Shown here: one piece after another, positions 25,396-34,155 of the stretch
How the letters are laid out: every line of letters begins with the position of its first letter
Position numbering within the stretch: position 1 is the stretch's first letter
NCBI GenBank assembly: GCA_942491465.1
Contig: CALOBA010000036.1
Span: 39,015-103,014 of the forward strand
Source of the DNA: CALOBA01 sp942491465
Lineage (GTDB): Bacteria; Pseudomonadota; Gammaproteobacteria; Chromatiales; Chromatiaceae
Direction: 5' to 3'
DNA length: 64,000 nucleotides
The notes under the pieces: model-generated
Databases searched by the model: none
The model's input: only the letters and a program-made list of their open reading frames with translations
What the model was told of the DNA's origin: nothing
Made by a program: the position numbers and the translations under genes

Positions 25396-27492
25396 TCAGG
25401 ACCCGAAACGCCAGTCGATCCCGGCGGTCAGATAGCGTCCCGGCTGCTCGAAGCCCTTCGCCTCCTCGATGCGCGCGTCGAGCAGATTCTCGACGCGACC
25501 GTAGACCGAAAAGGTCGGCGACAGCGCGAAGCGGCCGAACAGGTTGAGCGTGGTGTAGGCGTCCATTTCCACATCGCCGGCCCAGCGCAGCCTGGGTCCC
25601 GAGTAATACAGATTGGCACCGGCGGACCAATGGCCGCCGAGGTACTGCAACCCGAGATTGCCGGTGTTGAGGGCGACCTGAGTCGTGCGGAACCGGGTGC
25701 CGTCCTGCTCGCTCCAGGCGTCGGTGTAGGTGTAGTTCAGATTGGCCAGCCACTGCTCGGTGATCTGCCATTCTGCGATGAATTCGACCCCCTCGGAGCC
25801 GCCGCGATCGCGGTTCTCGTAGGTGCCGATGTACTGGAAGGTCAGCGGATCGATGCCGCCGAGAAAGGCGATGACGTCATCGAGCCTGGTGCGCCAGTAG
25901 ACCAGCTCGGCCTCCAGCCGGCCGGCCAGGGCCGATTGGCGCAGCCCGGCCTCCATGGTCCACCCCTGCTCGGGGCCCAGGTCCTGATTGCCGTACTCCG
26001 GGTCGTAGAGCTCGCGGATCGACGGTGCGCGGAAACTGGTGCCGTAGTTGGCGAACAGCGTGGTCGCGCTCGGGAAGGTATAGGCGGCGCCGATCTTGCC
26101 GTTGGTCTCGTCGCCGAAGGTGTCGTGGTCCTGCCAGCGCAGCCCGGCGTTCAGCACCAGATCACCGTCGAGCAGCATCAGCACATCGCTGAAGTAGACC
26201 GCCTGATTCTGGACGCTGCCCTTGATATCGCCGAGCTTGCCCCAGCTCTTGGCGTCCTGGCGGAACCATTCGTAACCGAGCAGGGCCTGGTTCTCGCCGC
26301 TGCCGAACTGGGTGTCGAGGATCAGGTTGTAATCGACCTGATAGTTCTCGTTGCGCCACTGGTAGGGTCTGGAGTCGCCCTGATCGTAGACCGGCACGCG
26401 CTCGCCGCGGTCGTAGTAATTGAAGTAGTTCAGCGTGAAGCCGTCCCGGGGCGCCCGGACGTACCCGAGCAGCCCGTCGTCGTCGTCGCGGGCAGCCTGG
26501 GTCGTGCGCGTGTAACCCAGCAGCAGGCGCTGGCGCAGCTGATCGGTGATCTGGTGGGCGACCTTGAACGAGCCCAGATACTGCTCGCGCTCGTTGAACT
26601 GGTCCGGGTCCGGCAGCTGGAAGGCCCACCAGGGCGTCTCGGCGCTGTCGACGGCGTAGGACTCCAACAGCTCCGCGTAGTTGAATTTGGTGCGCGAGTA
26701 CAGCACCGACGCCTCCACCGACAGCCAATCGCCGGGGTCATAGGTCAGCTTCAGCTGCGGGCTGATGTTGCTGTAGGACTCGTGGGCATGCACCCCACCG
26801 CTGTCCACGGCGGCCCCGTTCAGGGACCAGCCGAAGTCATTGTAGGTGCCGCGGGCGCCGCCGTAGGCGCGGGTCCAGTCCAGCGAGCCGACCTCACCCC
26901 CGAGCTGGAGATTGTTGCCCGCCTGCGGCGCCTTGGTGGTGATGGCGATGACCCCGGCGGTGGTATCCGCGCCGTAGAGGTCCGTCTGCGGGCCGCGCAG
27001 GACCTCGATGCGCTCGATCAGCACCGGGTCGATCTGCCCGAACAGATAGCCGACCCCGGGGTCCAGCCCGTCGTTGACCTTCACGCCGTCGATCACCACC
27101 AGGAAGTTGCCGCTGCCGAAGCCGCGCAGCTTCGGATAGTTGAACTGGCCGGGGCCGCCGGCCTGCTTGAACTGCACCCCGGCGACCTGGCGCAGGATCT
27201 CGGTGGTATCGGTAAAGGACTGGCGCTCGATCTCCTCTTCGGTGACCACGGTGACCGAATCGGTGATGTCGCGGGCCGGACGCTCGATCTTGGTCGCCGT
27301 CACCACGACCTCGTCGATCTGCTGCTCCGGCGTCAGCATCTCGGCGCAAACCGGAGCGGCCGCCAACAGCGCACCCAGCCCCGCCGCCGCAGGATGGATG
27401 AAACGCAACGCAGCCCATCCACGACAACCGTCGGGAAGAGCATCCAAGGGACGCGCGGCAGGTCCGCCGCGAACAGACAAAAACGAAATCAT
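25396..27492 (-). CDS. btuB: TonB-dependent outer-membrane receptor, BtuB type
   Basis: About 698 residues. A signal peptide (AAAGLGALLAAAPVCAEM) precedes a TonB box EVVVTATKIE, then a plug domain (TVVTEEEIERQSFTDTTEIL, LRGFGSGNFLVVIDGVKVND, ERIEVLRGPQTDLYGADTTA) and a 22-strand barrel ending in Phe-Gly-Ser. The start at 27492 has GGAGG five bases upstream. It is preceded by a cobalamin riboswitch, which makes vitamin B12 or another corrinoid the probable ligand. It heads the leftward operon btuB-hypothetical-exbB-exbD-exbD-tonB. Confidence 0.93.
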   Translation of the reverse strand: MISFLSVRGGPAARPLDALPDGCRGWAALRFIHPAAAGLGALLAAAPVCAEMLTPEQQIDEVVVTATKIERPARDITDSVTVVTEEEIERQSFTDTTEILRQVAGVQFKQAGGPGQFNYPKLRGFGSGNFLVVIDGVKVNDGLDPGVGYLFGQIDPVLIERIEVLRGPQTDLYGADTTAGVIAITTKAPQAGNNLQLGGEVGSLDWTRAYGGARGTYNDFGWSLNGAAVDSGGVHAHESYSNISPQLKLTYDPGDWLSVEASVLYSRTKFNYAELLESYAVDSAETPWWAFQLPDPDQFNEREQYLGSFKVAHQITDQLRQRLLLGYTRTTQAARDDDDGLLGYVRAPRDGFTLNYFNYYDRGERVPVYDQGDSRPYQWRNENYQVDYNLILDTQFGSGENQALLGYEWFRQDAKSWGKLGDIKGSVQNQAVYFSDVLMLLDGDLVLNAGLRWQDHDTFGDETNGKIGAAYTFPSATTLFANYGTSFRAPSIRELYDPEYGNQDLGPEQGWTMEAGLRQSALAGRLEAELVYWRTRLDDVIAFLGGIDPLTFQYIGTYENRDRGGSEGVEFIAEWQITEQWLANLNYTYTDAWSEQDGTRFRTTQVALNTGNLGLQYLGGHWSAGANLYYSGPRLRWAGDVEMDAYTTLNLFGRFALSPTFSVYGRVENLLDARIEEAKGFEQPGRYLTAGIDWRFGS

Positions 27493-27714
27493 GACAACCT
27501 CCGTCATGGCGATGTCGGAACCTAGGTCCGCCAGCACCCGGGCGCGGCACGCATCGCGACCACAACAACCACCGAGGCCGCGGACACAAGCCGAGCCGGC
27601 AGCTGGGTGCAGTAACGATCACAGACGCAAACGCCCGAGGCACGACGGCACAATCGGGACATCGCCAAACGGAGGGAACCGCACCATCGACACACCCCGT
27701 CCGACGGTAGGCGA

Positions 27715-27915
27715 TGCGGGTGATGGCAGGTCTCCTGGCTCGCGGGTCAAGGCCCGCCGCCCGGCCTTCCCGGCCCGTGAGGGCCAGTGGCATCGGTTGG
27801 ACGGGGGCTCACCGCCGACAGTTGCGGGGGCAGCCAGGGCTTTGCGGTCGGTTCGCGACCAGCGCACCCTGTTCCCATTTTCATCCCCTGGTGGGGAACC
27901 ATCGCGAACTAGGAT
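27715..27915 (-). promoter_or_regulatory. Cobalamin (AdoCbl) riboswitch upstream of btuB
   Basis: Read on the minus strand, the order is: GGGGATGAAAATGGGAACAG, GGTGCG, then GCTGCCCCCGCAACTGTCGG, GATGCCACTGG, a GGGAAGGC stem, and the B12 box AGCCAGGAGACCTGCC at about 27724-27739. This matches the conserved core of the cobalamin riboswitch, and it sits about 220 bp before the btuB start. Binding of cobalamin should repress the operon. Whether control is by transcription or translation cannot be told from the sequence. Confidence 0.95.
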
Positions 27916-28097
27916 AACCGCACGGGATTTAGGGGGTCAACCGCGACCCATCACCCCCCTGAGACCACCGGGCCGCCGCGCACGACCGCGCAAATGCGTT
28001 GCGCCGGCGCGCAGAATGCGTCAGGCTCAACGCGTTCGTTCTCAACCGTACCGCCCCTGCGCCAACCGGGCGAGGGTCGCGAAAAAAGGGGGAAAGC

Positions 28098-28331
28098 GTG
28101 GATCACAACCAAGCAGCAAGCGCGGTCGATGCCGGCCAGCTGAACGAGGCCATCCTCAAGCCCGCCAACGACGCCAACGGCTGGACCATACTGCTGGTGC
28201 AGCGCGATGGCGCCCGGGTCTTGCTCACCGACTCGGGCGGCACCGAAAAGGTCTATCACAACCTCGACCAGGCCACCACCGCCGCCCGCGAGCTGGGGCT
28301 GACGCAGATTCGGATCGAAGAACAGTTCTGA
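28098..28331 (+). CDS. Small conserved-looking protein of unknown function
   Basis: 77 residues from a GTG at 28098, preceded by a purine-rich ribosome site (GGGGGAAAGC). The sequence contains LNEAILKPANDANGWTILLV, ARVLLTDSGGTEKVYHNLDQ and ELGLTQIRIEE. It looks like a compact soluble domain. I do not recognise the family with certainty. The longer open frame to 27999 is not plausible protein. Confidence 0.6.
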   Translation: MDHNQAASAVDAGQLNEAILKPANDANGWTILLVQRDGARVLLTDSGGTEKVYHNLDQATTAARELGLTQIRIEEQF

Positions 28332-28454
28332 CAGCCCCGCCAATCGGCTTGCGCGGTCGCGCATCCAGTATGCCGACCGACACGCCCAACCCCACCCCAA
28401 GCGCGATCACGCGAACCGCCGTCGCCCGGGAGCGCCGACCCGGGAGCGCCGACC

Positions 28455-28483
28455 CGGGAGTGTCGGTATCTCCAGGCCGACAC
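28455..28483. repeat. Short dispersed hairpin CGGGAGTGTCGG...CCGACAC, copy 1
   Basis: GTGTCGG (28460-28466) pairs with CCGACAC (28477-28483). The same element, CGGGAGTGTCGG followed by CCAGGCCGACAC, occurs in reverse at 50455-50478. Directly before it a 14-bp unit CGCCGACCCGGGAG is repeated twice. It lies between convergent genes, so it may help termination. Confidence 0.6.
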
Positions 28484-28527
28484 GGATCAGCGCGCGAGGC
28501 GCATCCAACGCCCGCTCCCGCCGGCCC

Positions 28528-28938
28528 TCAGAACCCGTCGCCGCCGGCGCGAATGCGATAGACCTTGCCGTAGCGGATGGTCAGGAGCTGCATCGGCTTG
28601 AGCGGCCCGAAGTTGTAGGTCCAGACCTCGTAGGTGCGCACCTCGTGCTCGGTGACGTACTCGCCGGCGGCCTCGTCGTAGCGCGCCAGCGGCAGGCGGT
28701 CTTCGAACTGCTCGATCTGGCTCGGTTCGCCGCAGACGTTGATCAGTCGCAGCACGCTGTCGCCTTCGGAGATCTGGTTGGTACCACACTTCATGGCCAG
28801 GCCCGTTGTGCTGGTGGTGAGGAGAACGGCCCACAGCGTAAGCCGAGGCAGGACACCGGCAGCGAACTCCCTCCCCTGCCGGCGGCCTGTGCGGCGATCA
28901 GCCGCCGATACGGTGCCCGGGCCGCGCGGAATCGTCAT
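28528..28938 (-). CDS. DUF2845-type secreted protein
   Basis: About 136 residues. A signal-like segment (LTLWAVLLTTSTTGLAM) precedes KCGTNQISEGDSVLRLINVC and CGEPSQIEQ, then EVWTYNFGPLKPMQLLTIRYG and KVYRIRAGGDGF. The Cys-Gly ... GD ... CG-x-P pattern is the hallmark of the DUF2845 family, whose role is unknown. I start at ATG 28938, which avoids overlap with greA; the true start may be further inside. Confidence 0.7.
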   Translation of the reverse strand: MTIPRGPGTVSAADRRTGRRQGREFAAGVLPRLTLWAVLLTTSTTGLAMKCGTNQISEGDSVLRLINVCGEPSQIEQFEDRLPLARYDEAAGEYVTEHEVRTYEVWTYNFGPLKPMQLLTIRYGKVYRIRAGGDGF

Positions 28939-28951
28939 ACAGCCCTGGCCG

Positions 28952-29428
28952 CTACTCGTAGCGGACTCCCAGGATCTCCAGCTCGCGCTGGCCCCCCGGG
29001 GCATCCACTAGGGCCACATCGCCCTCGCTCTTGCCGATCAGCGCCCGGGCGATGGGCGAACTCACGGAGATCTTGCCCTGCTTGATGTCGGCCTCGTCGT
29101 CGCCGACGATGATGAAGGTGTGCTCCTGGTCCTTCTCCTCCTCCAGCACCTCCACCGTGGCACCGAAGACCACCTTGCCGTTGGGGGAGAGCTGGGTGAC
29201 GTCGATGATCTGGGCGTTCGACAGCTTGCCTTCGATATCCTTGATGCGGCCCTCGATAAATCCCTGCTGCTCACGCGCGGCGTGATACTCGGCGTTCTCC
29301 TTCAGGTCGCCGTGGGCGCGGGCCTCGGCGATGGCCTCGATGACCTGGGGTCGCTCCACGCGCTTGAGCTTCTCCAACTCCGCGCGCAGTTGCTCGGCGC
29401 CCCGGGCGGTCAAGGGTACTTTGTTCAT
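28952..29428 (-). CDS. greA: Transcription elongation factor GreA
   Basis: 158 residues, the standard length. The N-terminal coiled coil has the catalytic acidic tip DLKENAEYHAAREQQGFIEG, and the C-terminal FKBP-like domain ends in GGQRELEILGVRYE. GreA rescues backtracked RNA polymerase by stimulating transcript cleavage. In gammaproteobacteria it usually follows carB directly; here about 5 kb of foreign and decayed DNA separates them. Confidence 0.97.
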   Translation of the reverse strand: MNKVPLTARGAEQLRAELEKLKRVERPQVIEAIAEARAHGDLKENAEYHAAREQQGFIEGRIKDIEGKLSNAQIIDVTQLSPNGKVVFGATVEVLEEEKDQEHTFIIVGDDEADIKQGKISVSSPIARALIGKSEGDVALVDAPGGQRELEILGVRYE

Positions 29429-29468
29429 GATGCCGTCCCCTATGTCTTACAGTCGAACCGCGGGGCAA

Positions 29469-29492
29469 CCGCGGCGCAGATCAGCGCCGCGG
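29469..29492. repeat. Perfect hairpin upstream of greA
   Basis: CCGCGGCGC at 29469-29477 pairs exactly with GCGCCGCGG at 29484-29492 around a 6-nt loop. It lies about 40 bp before the greA start. No T-run follows on the minus strand. It may be a leader structure or part of a terminator of upstream transcription. The rest of the 29429-29764 gap shows only GC-rich low-complexity sequence. Confidence 0.5.
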
Positions 29493-29764
29493 TCCGCGAT
29501 CCGATCGATAGATGGCTCGATAAAGATGGGAAATCGCGCGCCGTGGATCGGCCCGCGATGAGATGAAACCGAAGGTTAGCCGGTCACGCCAGCCCAGTAA
29601 AGGCCCGCAAACCGGGTGTTCGGCAAATCGTTCTGCGAATTCATCGGTCGACGCCGATCTCGAGACGGCCCTGTCGAAGCGGCTTGGCGCCGCGACCGGC
29701 ACGGGCACGGCGGGCGCAGCCGCCGGCGCTCCGGCGCCGGCAGCCGCGCCCGCGCCTCCCCGCT

Positions 29765-31742
29765 TTAGGCTGCCTGCCTCCTGCCGGGGGAAGGCCCTCG
29801 GGCAAGACGGAAGCCGATGAGGCGGTTGCGGAAGTCAGGCCCGAGGGCGAAGCGGTGCGCAGACCGGCACCCACCTGGCGCTGGCGTCCCAGTCGCCGCC
29901 GCGCAGCACGCGCTTGGCGGGCGTAGCCGGTCCCACGGGGTCCTCCACCATCCCGGCAGGATAACCGCCAGGCCCGTCCGCGACCCATTCGTAGACGTTG
30001 CCGTGCATCTGGTACAGGCCCCAGGGGTTCGCCGGCAGGGCCTTCACGTCGATGGTCCGGGCGCGGCACTCACCCTTGGGAGCGTCGCCGTAGGGATAGT
30101 CGCCATCGTAGTTGACCTGCTCGGTGCTGATGTTGTCGCCGAAGCTGAAGGGCGTGCGCGTGCCGGCGCGGCAGGCGTATTCCCATTCGGCCTCGCTCGG
30201 CAGCCGCGCATCGAGCCCCGGGACCAACCGGTTCAGCGCCGGCAGGAAGCGCTGGCTGATGTCGTCCCAGCTCACCTGCTCCACCGGACGCTCCGGGCCT
30301 TTGAAGCCGCTCGGGTCGTCGTCGAGCACCGCCCGCCCTAGGGCCTGGGTACAGGCGGTTTCGGCGAGCCAGAGCCCTTGGGTCAGGATGACAGGGTGCC
30401 GGCGCTCGTCGCTACTGCGCTCGGGCTCGTCCGCGGGCGAGCCCATCAGGAATTCGCCGGGCGGGCATCCAATCCAGCAACAGCGCCGCTGCGTGTCTCC
30501 GGGCAGCTCGGCGAACAGGCCGTCTTGGTCGCGGCCGATGCCGGCGGCCCAGGCCGGGCGGGCGATGGCGTCCAGGTCCAGGCCCTGGTCGTCGATGCGC
30601 AGGCGGTAGCGGCGCCCCGGGTCCAGCCTCAGGCCGGCGCCGAGGCGCAGCACGCGGGGGCGCGTGGCGGCGGCGTCGTCGCCGGCGATGGCGTCGAGCT
30701 CCCAGTAGTCGCCGGCGGCCTGGAGCCGGGCCAGCGCGCAGACGGGGGCGCTGGGGTCGGCGGCCTGCAGCACGAGCCGGTCGCCCTGTTGGACCAGGAC
30801 CAGCGCGCGGGGGCTAATGCACCGCTGCGGAAGTCCCAAGACCGCCGGCATGCCCACTCGGTGCTGTGGGAGCGACTTGCAGTCGCGACTTCCGCGTCGC
30901 GGCGGTCGCGATTGCAAATCGCTCCCACAGCTGCGGGCGGTCTCGGAATTTTCGCGGCAAAGCACTAGGGCGCTTGCCGAGCACCCAGGCGAGGTCGGCC
31001 AGGTCGATGCCCGGCGGCAGCTCGGCCAGCGCACCCCGAGCCAGGGCCTCGCGGTGGGCGATGGCCCAGGCGGCGGCCAGCTCGGGGTAGTCGGTGAGCA
31101 GGAGCCGGAGCCGGCGCAGCAGCGGCGGCTCGGTGCGGGCGCCGGGGGCCAATGCCGCGAGTAGGTCGTCCACCGCGGCCGGGAGGGTTACCTGGCCGGG
31201 CGGGTCATCCGCGCGGGCTGCGCCGCGGCCGCGCCGGGCCAGGCGCAGCGGCTGGCCGCGCTCCAGCAGCACGCAGCGCAAGCGCCGGGCGCTCTCGGCG
31301 CGCAGCAGCCGCGGCGGCAGCGGGGCGAGCAGCAGCGGGACCTGGCCGGCGCGGGCGCAGCGCCCGGCCAGGGCGAGCCAGGCGGCACGACGCCCGGGGG
31401 CTGGGGCATAGCCCCCCGCGTCGCCGAGGATGACCAGGGCGACGCCGTCGTCGAGGCGCCCGGTGAATGGGCGCTGATCATCGAGCCGATGCAGCGCGCC
31501 GGGGTGGCCGTCCGGGTGTAGAGCAGCGTGACGCGCTCGCCCATCAGGCGCCGGGCGAGCCGGCACCAGGCCCAGAGGTCATCGCGGAACGGCGTCAGCG
31601 AGGGGCTGAGGTCGATGACCAGGCGCAGCGCGGTGGGCCAGACCGGTCGGCGGCGCCGCGGCAGGCAGCGGATGCCGCGACCGCGGGCGAGGCGGCGGCA
31701 GATGCGCGGGAGGTCCTCAGATTCGGCCCCATTCAGCGCCAA
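29765..31742 (-). pseudogene. Broken FGE/SUMF1-type (EgtB/PvdO-like) protein gene
   Basis: One ancestral gene can be read across three frames. The N-terminal part (RRPVWPTALRLVIDLSPSLTPFRDD ... in two parts, ALVILGDAGGYA) resembles the front of large formylglycine-generating-enzyme-family proteins. The C-terminal part (GEFLMGSPADEPERSSDERR, VEQVSWDD, RLPSEAEWEYACRAG, MHGNVYEWVADG, RVLRGGDWDASAR) is a clear FGE-sulfatase domain. Lesions: a one-base shift near 31510, a REP-like hairpin inserted around 30840-30965, and an extra G near 29873, after which the true ending (RSAHRFALGPDFRNRLIGFR) lies in another frame with its stop at 29765. Its start overlaps the MoxR-like gene, which suits the usual MoxR-FGE pairing. 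Confidence 0.75.
30863..30931. repeat. REP-like hairpin inserted in the FGE pseudogene
   Basis: GCTGTGGGAGCGACTTGCAG at one end and GCAAATCGCTCCCACAGC at the other form a long imperfect stem with GTCGCGA-type inner pairing. It is the same family as 45550-45615 and the partial copy at 4243-4286. Here it interrupts a coding sequence, so it arrived after the gene was established or dying. Confidence 0.8.
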
Positions 31743-32212
31743 CCCGCCTCCTTGCGCAGCGCGAATCCGGCGATCTTGCCGAGCAATTGCTCCTGCGCCG
31801 GCTGGTCGTCGCCGAGCCGGGCCAGGGCGATGAACAGGTCGAGGTATTCGGCCAGGCCGGGCGCGTAGCCCTGCTCGCCGTGGGCCGCGACGCGGTCTTC
31901 GAGCAGCTGCTCGGCGACCAGCGCCAGGGTCTTCGGAAAGCAGCGCCGGGCGAGGCCGAGGCGGCGCAGGTGCAGCTCGCCCATGCCGATGAGCCAGGGC
32001 GCCAGGTCGTCGGGCAAGGTCAGGGTGTGCACCAGGCAGCGGCGCAGGAAGGCGTTGGGCAGGTCCGGGTCGGCCTTGTCGATCTCGTCGATGAGCAGCA
32101 CAGCGATGGAGGTGTCGCGCATGATCTGGTATTCCTTGTCGATGACGTCGCGAGAGGCGCCGATGATCGGCACGCCGGCTGCCTCCAGCGCCCGGCGCAG
32201 CGCCAACGCCAA
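31733..32212 (-). pseudogene. MoxR-type AAA ATPase remnant fused to carB-derived sequence
   Basis: From about residue 38 the frame reads AVLLIDEIDKADPDLPNAFL, the Walker B region of MoxR ATPases, then a C-terminal part (LPDDLAPWLIGMGELHLRRL) that is plausible for the family. The P-loop half is missing. In its place the first 37 residues are a patchwork that matches three separate parts of CarB: LEAAGVPIIG, SRD-x-IDK and EYQIMRDTSIAVL. The joins fall at short shared words (DKE, AVL). This is a microhomology-type chimera and almost certainly non-functional. It overlaps the FGE pseudogene downstream. Confidence 0.75.
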
Positions 32213-32274
32213 CGCCTTAGGCCGCCATCTGAGACAAATGGCAAGGCATCAACAGTCGCGCTATCCTCTCATCC

Positions 32275-32777
32275 ATGGACCAGATCCCGACTCCCCACGA
32301 CACCTACTTTCGCGAAAGCTTCGGTCGCCGCGGGGTCGCGCTCGACTTTCTGCGCGTGCAGCTACCGCCCGAGCTGCTCGCCGAGATCGACCTCGACAGT
32401 CTGGAGATCGCGAAGGACAGCTATGTCTCCAGCGACCTGCGCGCGTCCTTCTCCGACCTGGTCTACCGCGTCACAGCGGGCGACGCGCGGTGCGCTACTA
32501 CGTCCAAGGCACTGAGCGGGTGGACGAGCCAACCGCCCGCCAGCTCCTGCAACAGACCTCCACCGGAGAACCGATCATGCAGACCTTCATCGACCGCTAC
32601 ATTGAGCAGGGCCGACAGCTCGGCTCGGCGACCCTCCTGCTGGACATGATCGAGCACAGGTTCGGTCAGCCTGGCGAGGCCGTACGCGAGCAAGTGATGA
32701 GCGCGGACCCGGACACTTTACGGGAGTGGTCAAAACGCATATTCGATGCGGATTCGGTCGACGCATTGCTGCATTAA
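32275..32777 (+). pseudogene. Rpn-family recombination-promoting nuclease with a large internal deletion
   Basis: The first 60 residues (PHDTYFRESFGRRGVALDFL, LPPELLAEIDLDSLEI, SYVSSDLRASFSDLVYRV) are the N-terminus of the Rpn/PD-(D/E)XK transposase-like family. The frame then shifts, and the C-terminal tail (TFIDRYIEQGRQLGSATLLL ... AVREQVMSADPDTLREWSKR) resumes in another frame to a stop at 32777. Roughly the middle half of a normal Rpn protein, including the nuclease core, is missing. Confidence 0.8.
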
Positions 32778-32797
32778 GCCAAGAGAGGACTTTCCTG

Positions 32798-32969
32798 ATC
32801 GCCGACACCAGCACGTCGTCCAGCGTCAGCGACTTGAGGCGGTGGTGGCGAAAAACTCAGCCAAGCAGGTGTCGACGCACTTTGAGACCGGGCGGGTGCC
32901 AAGCTCGCGCCCCTGCGACTCCTCGCTGCCGACGAGCTTGGCCAGGCGGAGGTCGGAAAAACCCTTCCT
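32798..32969 (-). pseudogene. Diverged carB fragment
   Basis: On the minus strand this reads KGFSDLRLAKLVGSEES, then RPVSKCVDTCLAEFFATTA and LKSLTLDDVL. These match the intact CarB words KGFSDRRLAVLSGSDEAS, RPVFKRVDTCAAEFAATTA and EPLTLEDVL, with the stretch between the last two deleted. It is clearly related but too diverged to be a recent copy of the carB at 34567-37773. It abuts the end of the unknown gene at 32969. Confidence 0.75.
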
Positions 32970-33469
32970 CACAGAATATCGATGATCGCCCGCAAGATGC
33001 TGCTGCTGCCCTTGCCCAGAGGCTGCACCAGAGGTCGATCAATGGATCGGTGGTCTTTCACGCAATAGTAGGCTTGGTGCTTGCTGCTTTTCCATGCAAA
33101 GACAAAGATGTCGGCATTTCTGGCCAGGGCAATCAGCCGCTTGGTGCATTCATGGTCGGCGTTCAATTCCACATCGACCGATGAACAAAGATCCGCCAAC
33201 AATGCGGCAGCACGTTGGCCGGCCGATTCCGTGAGGGTGTAGATGCCGATCTTCTTACCAGCCAGCCGGTCAGGGTGGGCATCATCATCGGCCGCTTGCT
33301 CCCGCGTCGTCGGTGCCGGGCAGGTAATCTCGAAGTCGCGACAAAGTGCCCCGATCACTAACCGATCCACGGGCATCAGGCGATGCGCGAAGCGTTGCAC
33401 CGCATCAACGACTCCAATCACGAATCGCAGGCGCGTCTCCGGGGCCGCGCAGGGATGCGTGGCAAGCAC
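32969..33469 (-). CDS. Unknown protein, third gene of the RusA/AHJR-nuclease operon
   Basis: At least 166 residues; the frame is open back to 33505, overlapping the nuclease stop, so the start (GTG 33469 or a CTG upstream) is unsure. The first half has LRFVIGVVDAVQRFAHRLMP and a linker. The second half, GKKIGIYTLTESAGQRAAALL then VDVELNADHECTKRLIALAR and NADIFVFAWKSSKHQAYYC, alternates strands and helices like a Rossmann-type nucleotide-sensing domain, and ends GKGSSSILRAIIDIL. I do not recognise the family. It sits third in a tight operon with two nucleases. Confidence 0.65.
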   Translation of the reverse strand: MLATHPCAAPETRLRFVIGVVDAVQRFAHRLMPVDRLVIGALCRDFEITCPAPTTREQAADDDAHPDRLAGKKIGIYTLTESAGQRAAALLADLCSSVDVELNADHECTKRLIALARNADIFVFAWKSSKHQAYYCVKDHRSIDRPLVQPLGKGSSSILRAIIDIL

Positions 33470-33501
33470 CTCGGCAACATCGAGTGACCAGTTGAGGTTG
33501 A

Positions 33502-34155
33502 TCAGCGAAGGTCGGCGAGCCGCGCTGTTGCGAGCTTGGTCATCGCAGCTACCTCGTCGGTCGCGACGGAAAATCCAACATCATGCACGGCTCGATTCCG
33601 CAACCCGTTCCATTCCACAAGCCTCTCATATTCGGCGAACGAAAGCTCCCCCAGGGTATACAACTGGTTAATGAGGCTGCGGTCCGATAGTCCCGTCCGT
33701 TGAAGGTCCGGGTCAGAGAGCTTGTGTCTCAAGAGCGCCATCAACGTGTTCCATAGGTAGGGGACCGCAAGCTCCGCACCTGCTGTAGAGGCTACCTTTT
33801 CTGCTCTAGCGAGGTATGCCTCGATGGCGTCCAGATTCATCGTAGTGGCTCCGGGCAACTGGTCGCGTTCCGGCGTATCGGCATAGGTCTTGATCAGGAA
33901 TCTCCACCCCGGATGAGCTTGAACGATGTCTATCACTTTACGATAGCGTTCAGGCTGGTCGGATCGGCCCCGCAGTTTGATCTCCACCATCAGCTTGTCA
34001 TCGGACTTGGTTGCCAGCAGGTCCGGGATATAGCCCCCTAGGGAGAACGGCAATTGTTGCGGGCTCGGCTCTTGGACAACGGCGTATCCCTCATCCTCTA
34101 GCTGCTTGGCAACGATTCGCACCAGTCGTTCATGCTCACGTAACGTACTGTTCAT
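33502..34155 (-). CDS. AHJR-like restriction endonuclease-fold protein with possible HEPN-type C-terminus
   Basis: 217 residues. The N-terminal domain (RIVAKQLEDEGYAVVQEPSP, GGYIPDLLATKSDDKLMVEI, KLRGRS) matches the AHJR/PD-(D/E)XK nuclease group: the acidic residues of YIPDLL and VEIKL would form the active site. The C-terminal half is helical and contains LRNRAVHD, which fits the R-x4-6-H motif of HEPN RNases. Both activities are inferred. The ATG overlaps the RusA stop by four bases and the stop is followed at once by the third gene. Confidence 0.75.
   Translation of the reverse strand: MNSTLREHERLVRIVAKQLEDEGYAVVQEPSPQQLPFSLGGYIPDLLATKSDDKLMVEIKLRGRSDQPERYRKVIDIVQAHPGWRFLIKTYADTPERDQLPGATTMNLDAIEAYLARAEKVASTAGAELAVPYLWNTLMALLRHKLSDPDLQRTGLSDRSLINQLYTLGELSFAEYERLVEWNGLRNRAVHDVGFSVATDEVAAMTKLATARLADLR

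Noticed and set aside
25630..27525. A 631-codon plus-strand frame antisense to btuB
   Set aside because: Val/Leu/Gly/Gln shadow of the receptor gene with no domain; btuB has signal peptide, TonB box and ribosome site.
32778..32985. Possible small plus-strand gene after the Rpn remnant
   Set aside because: The sequence aligns better, on the minus strand, with broken pieces of carB.
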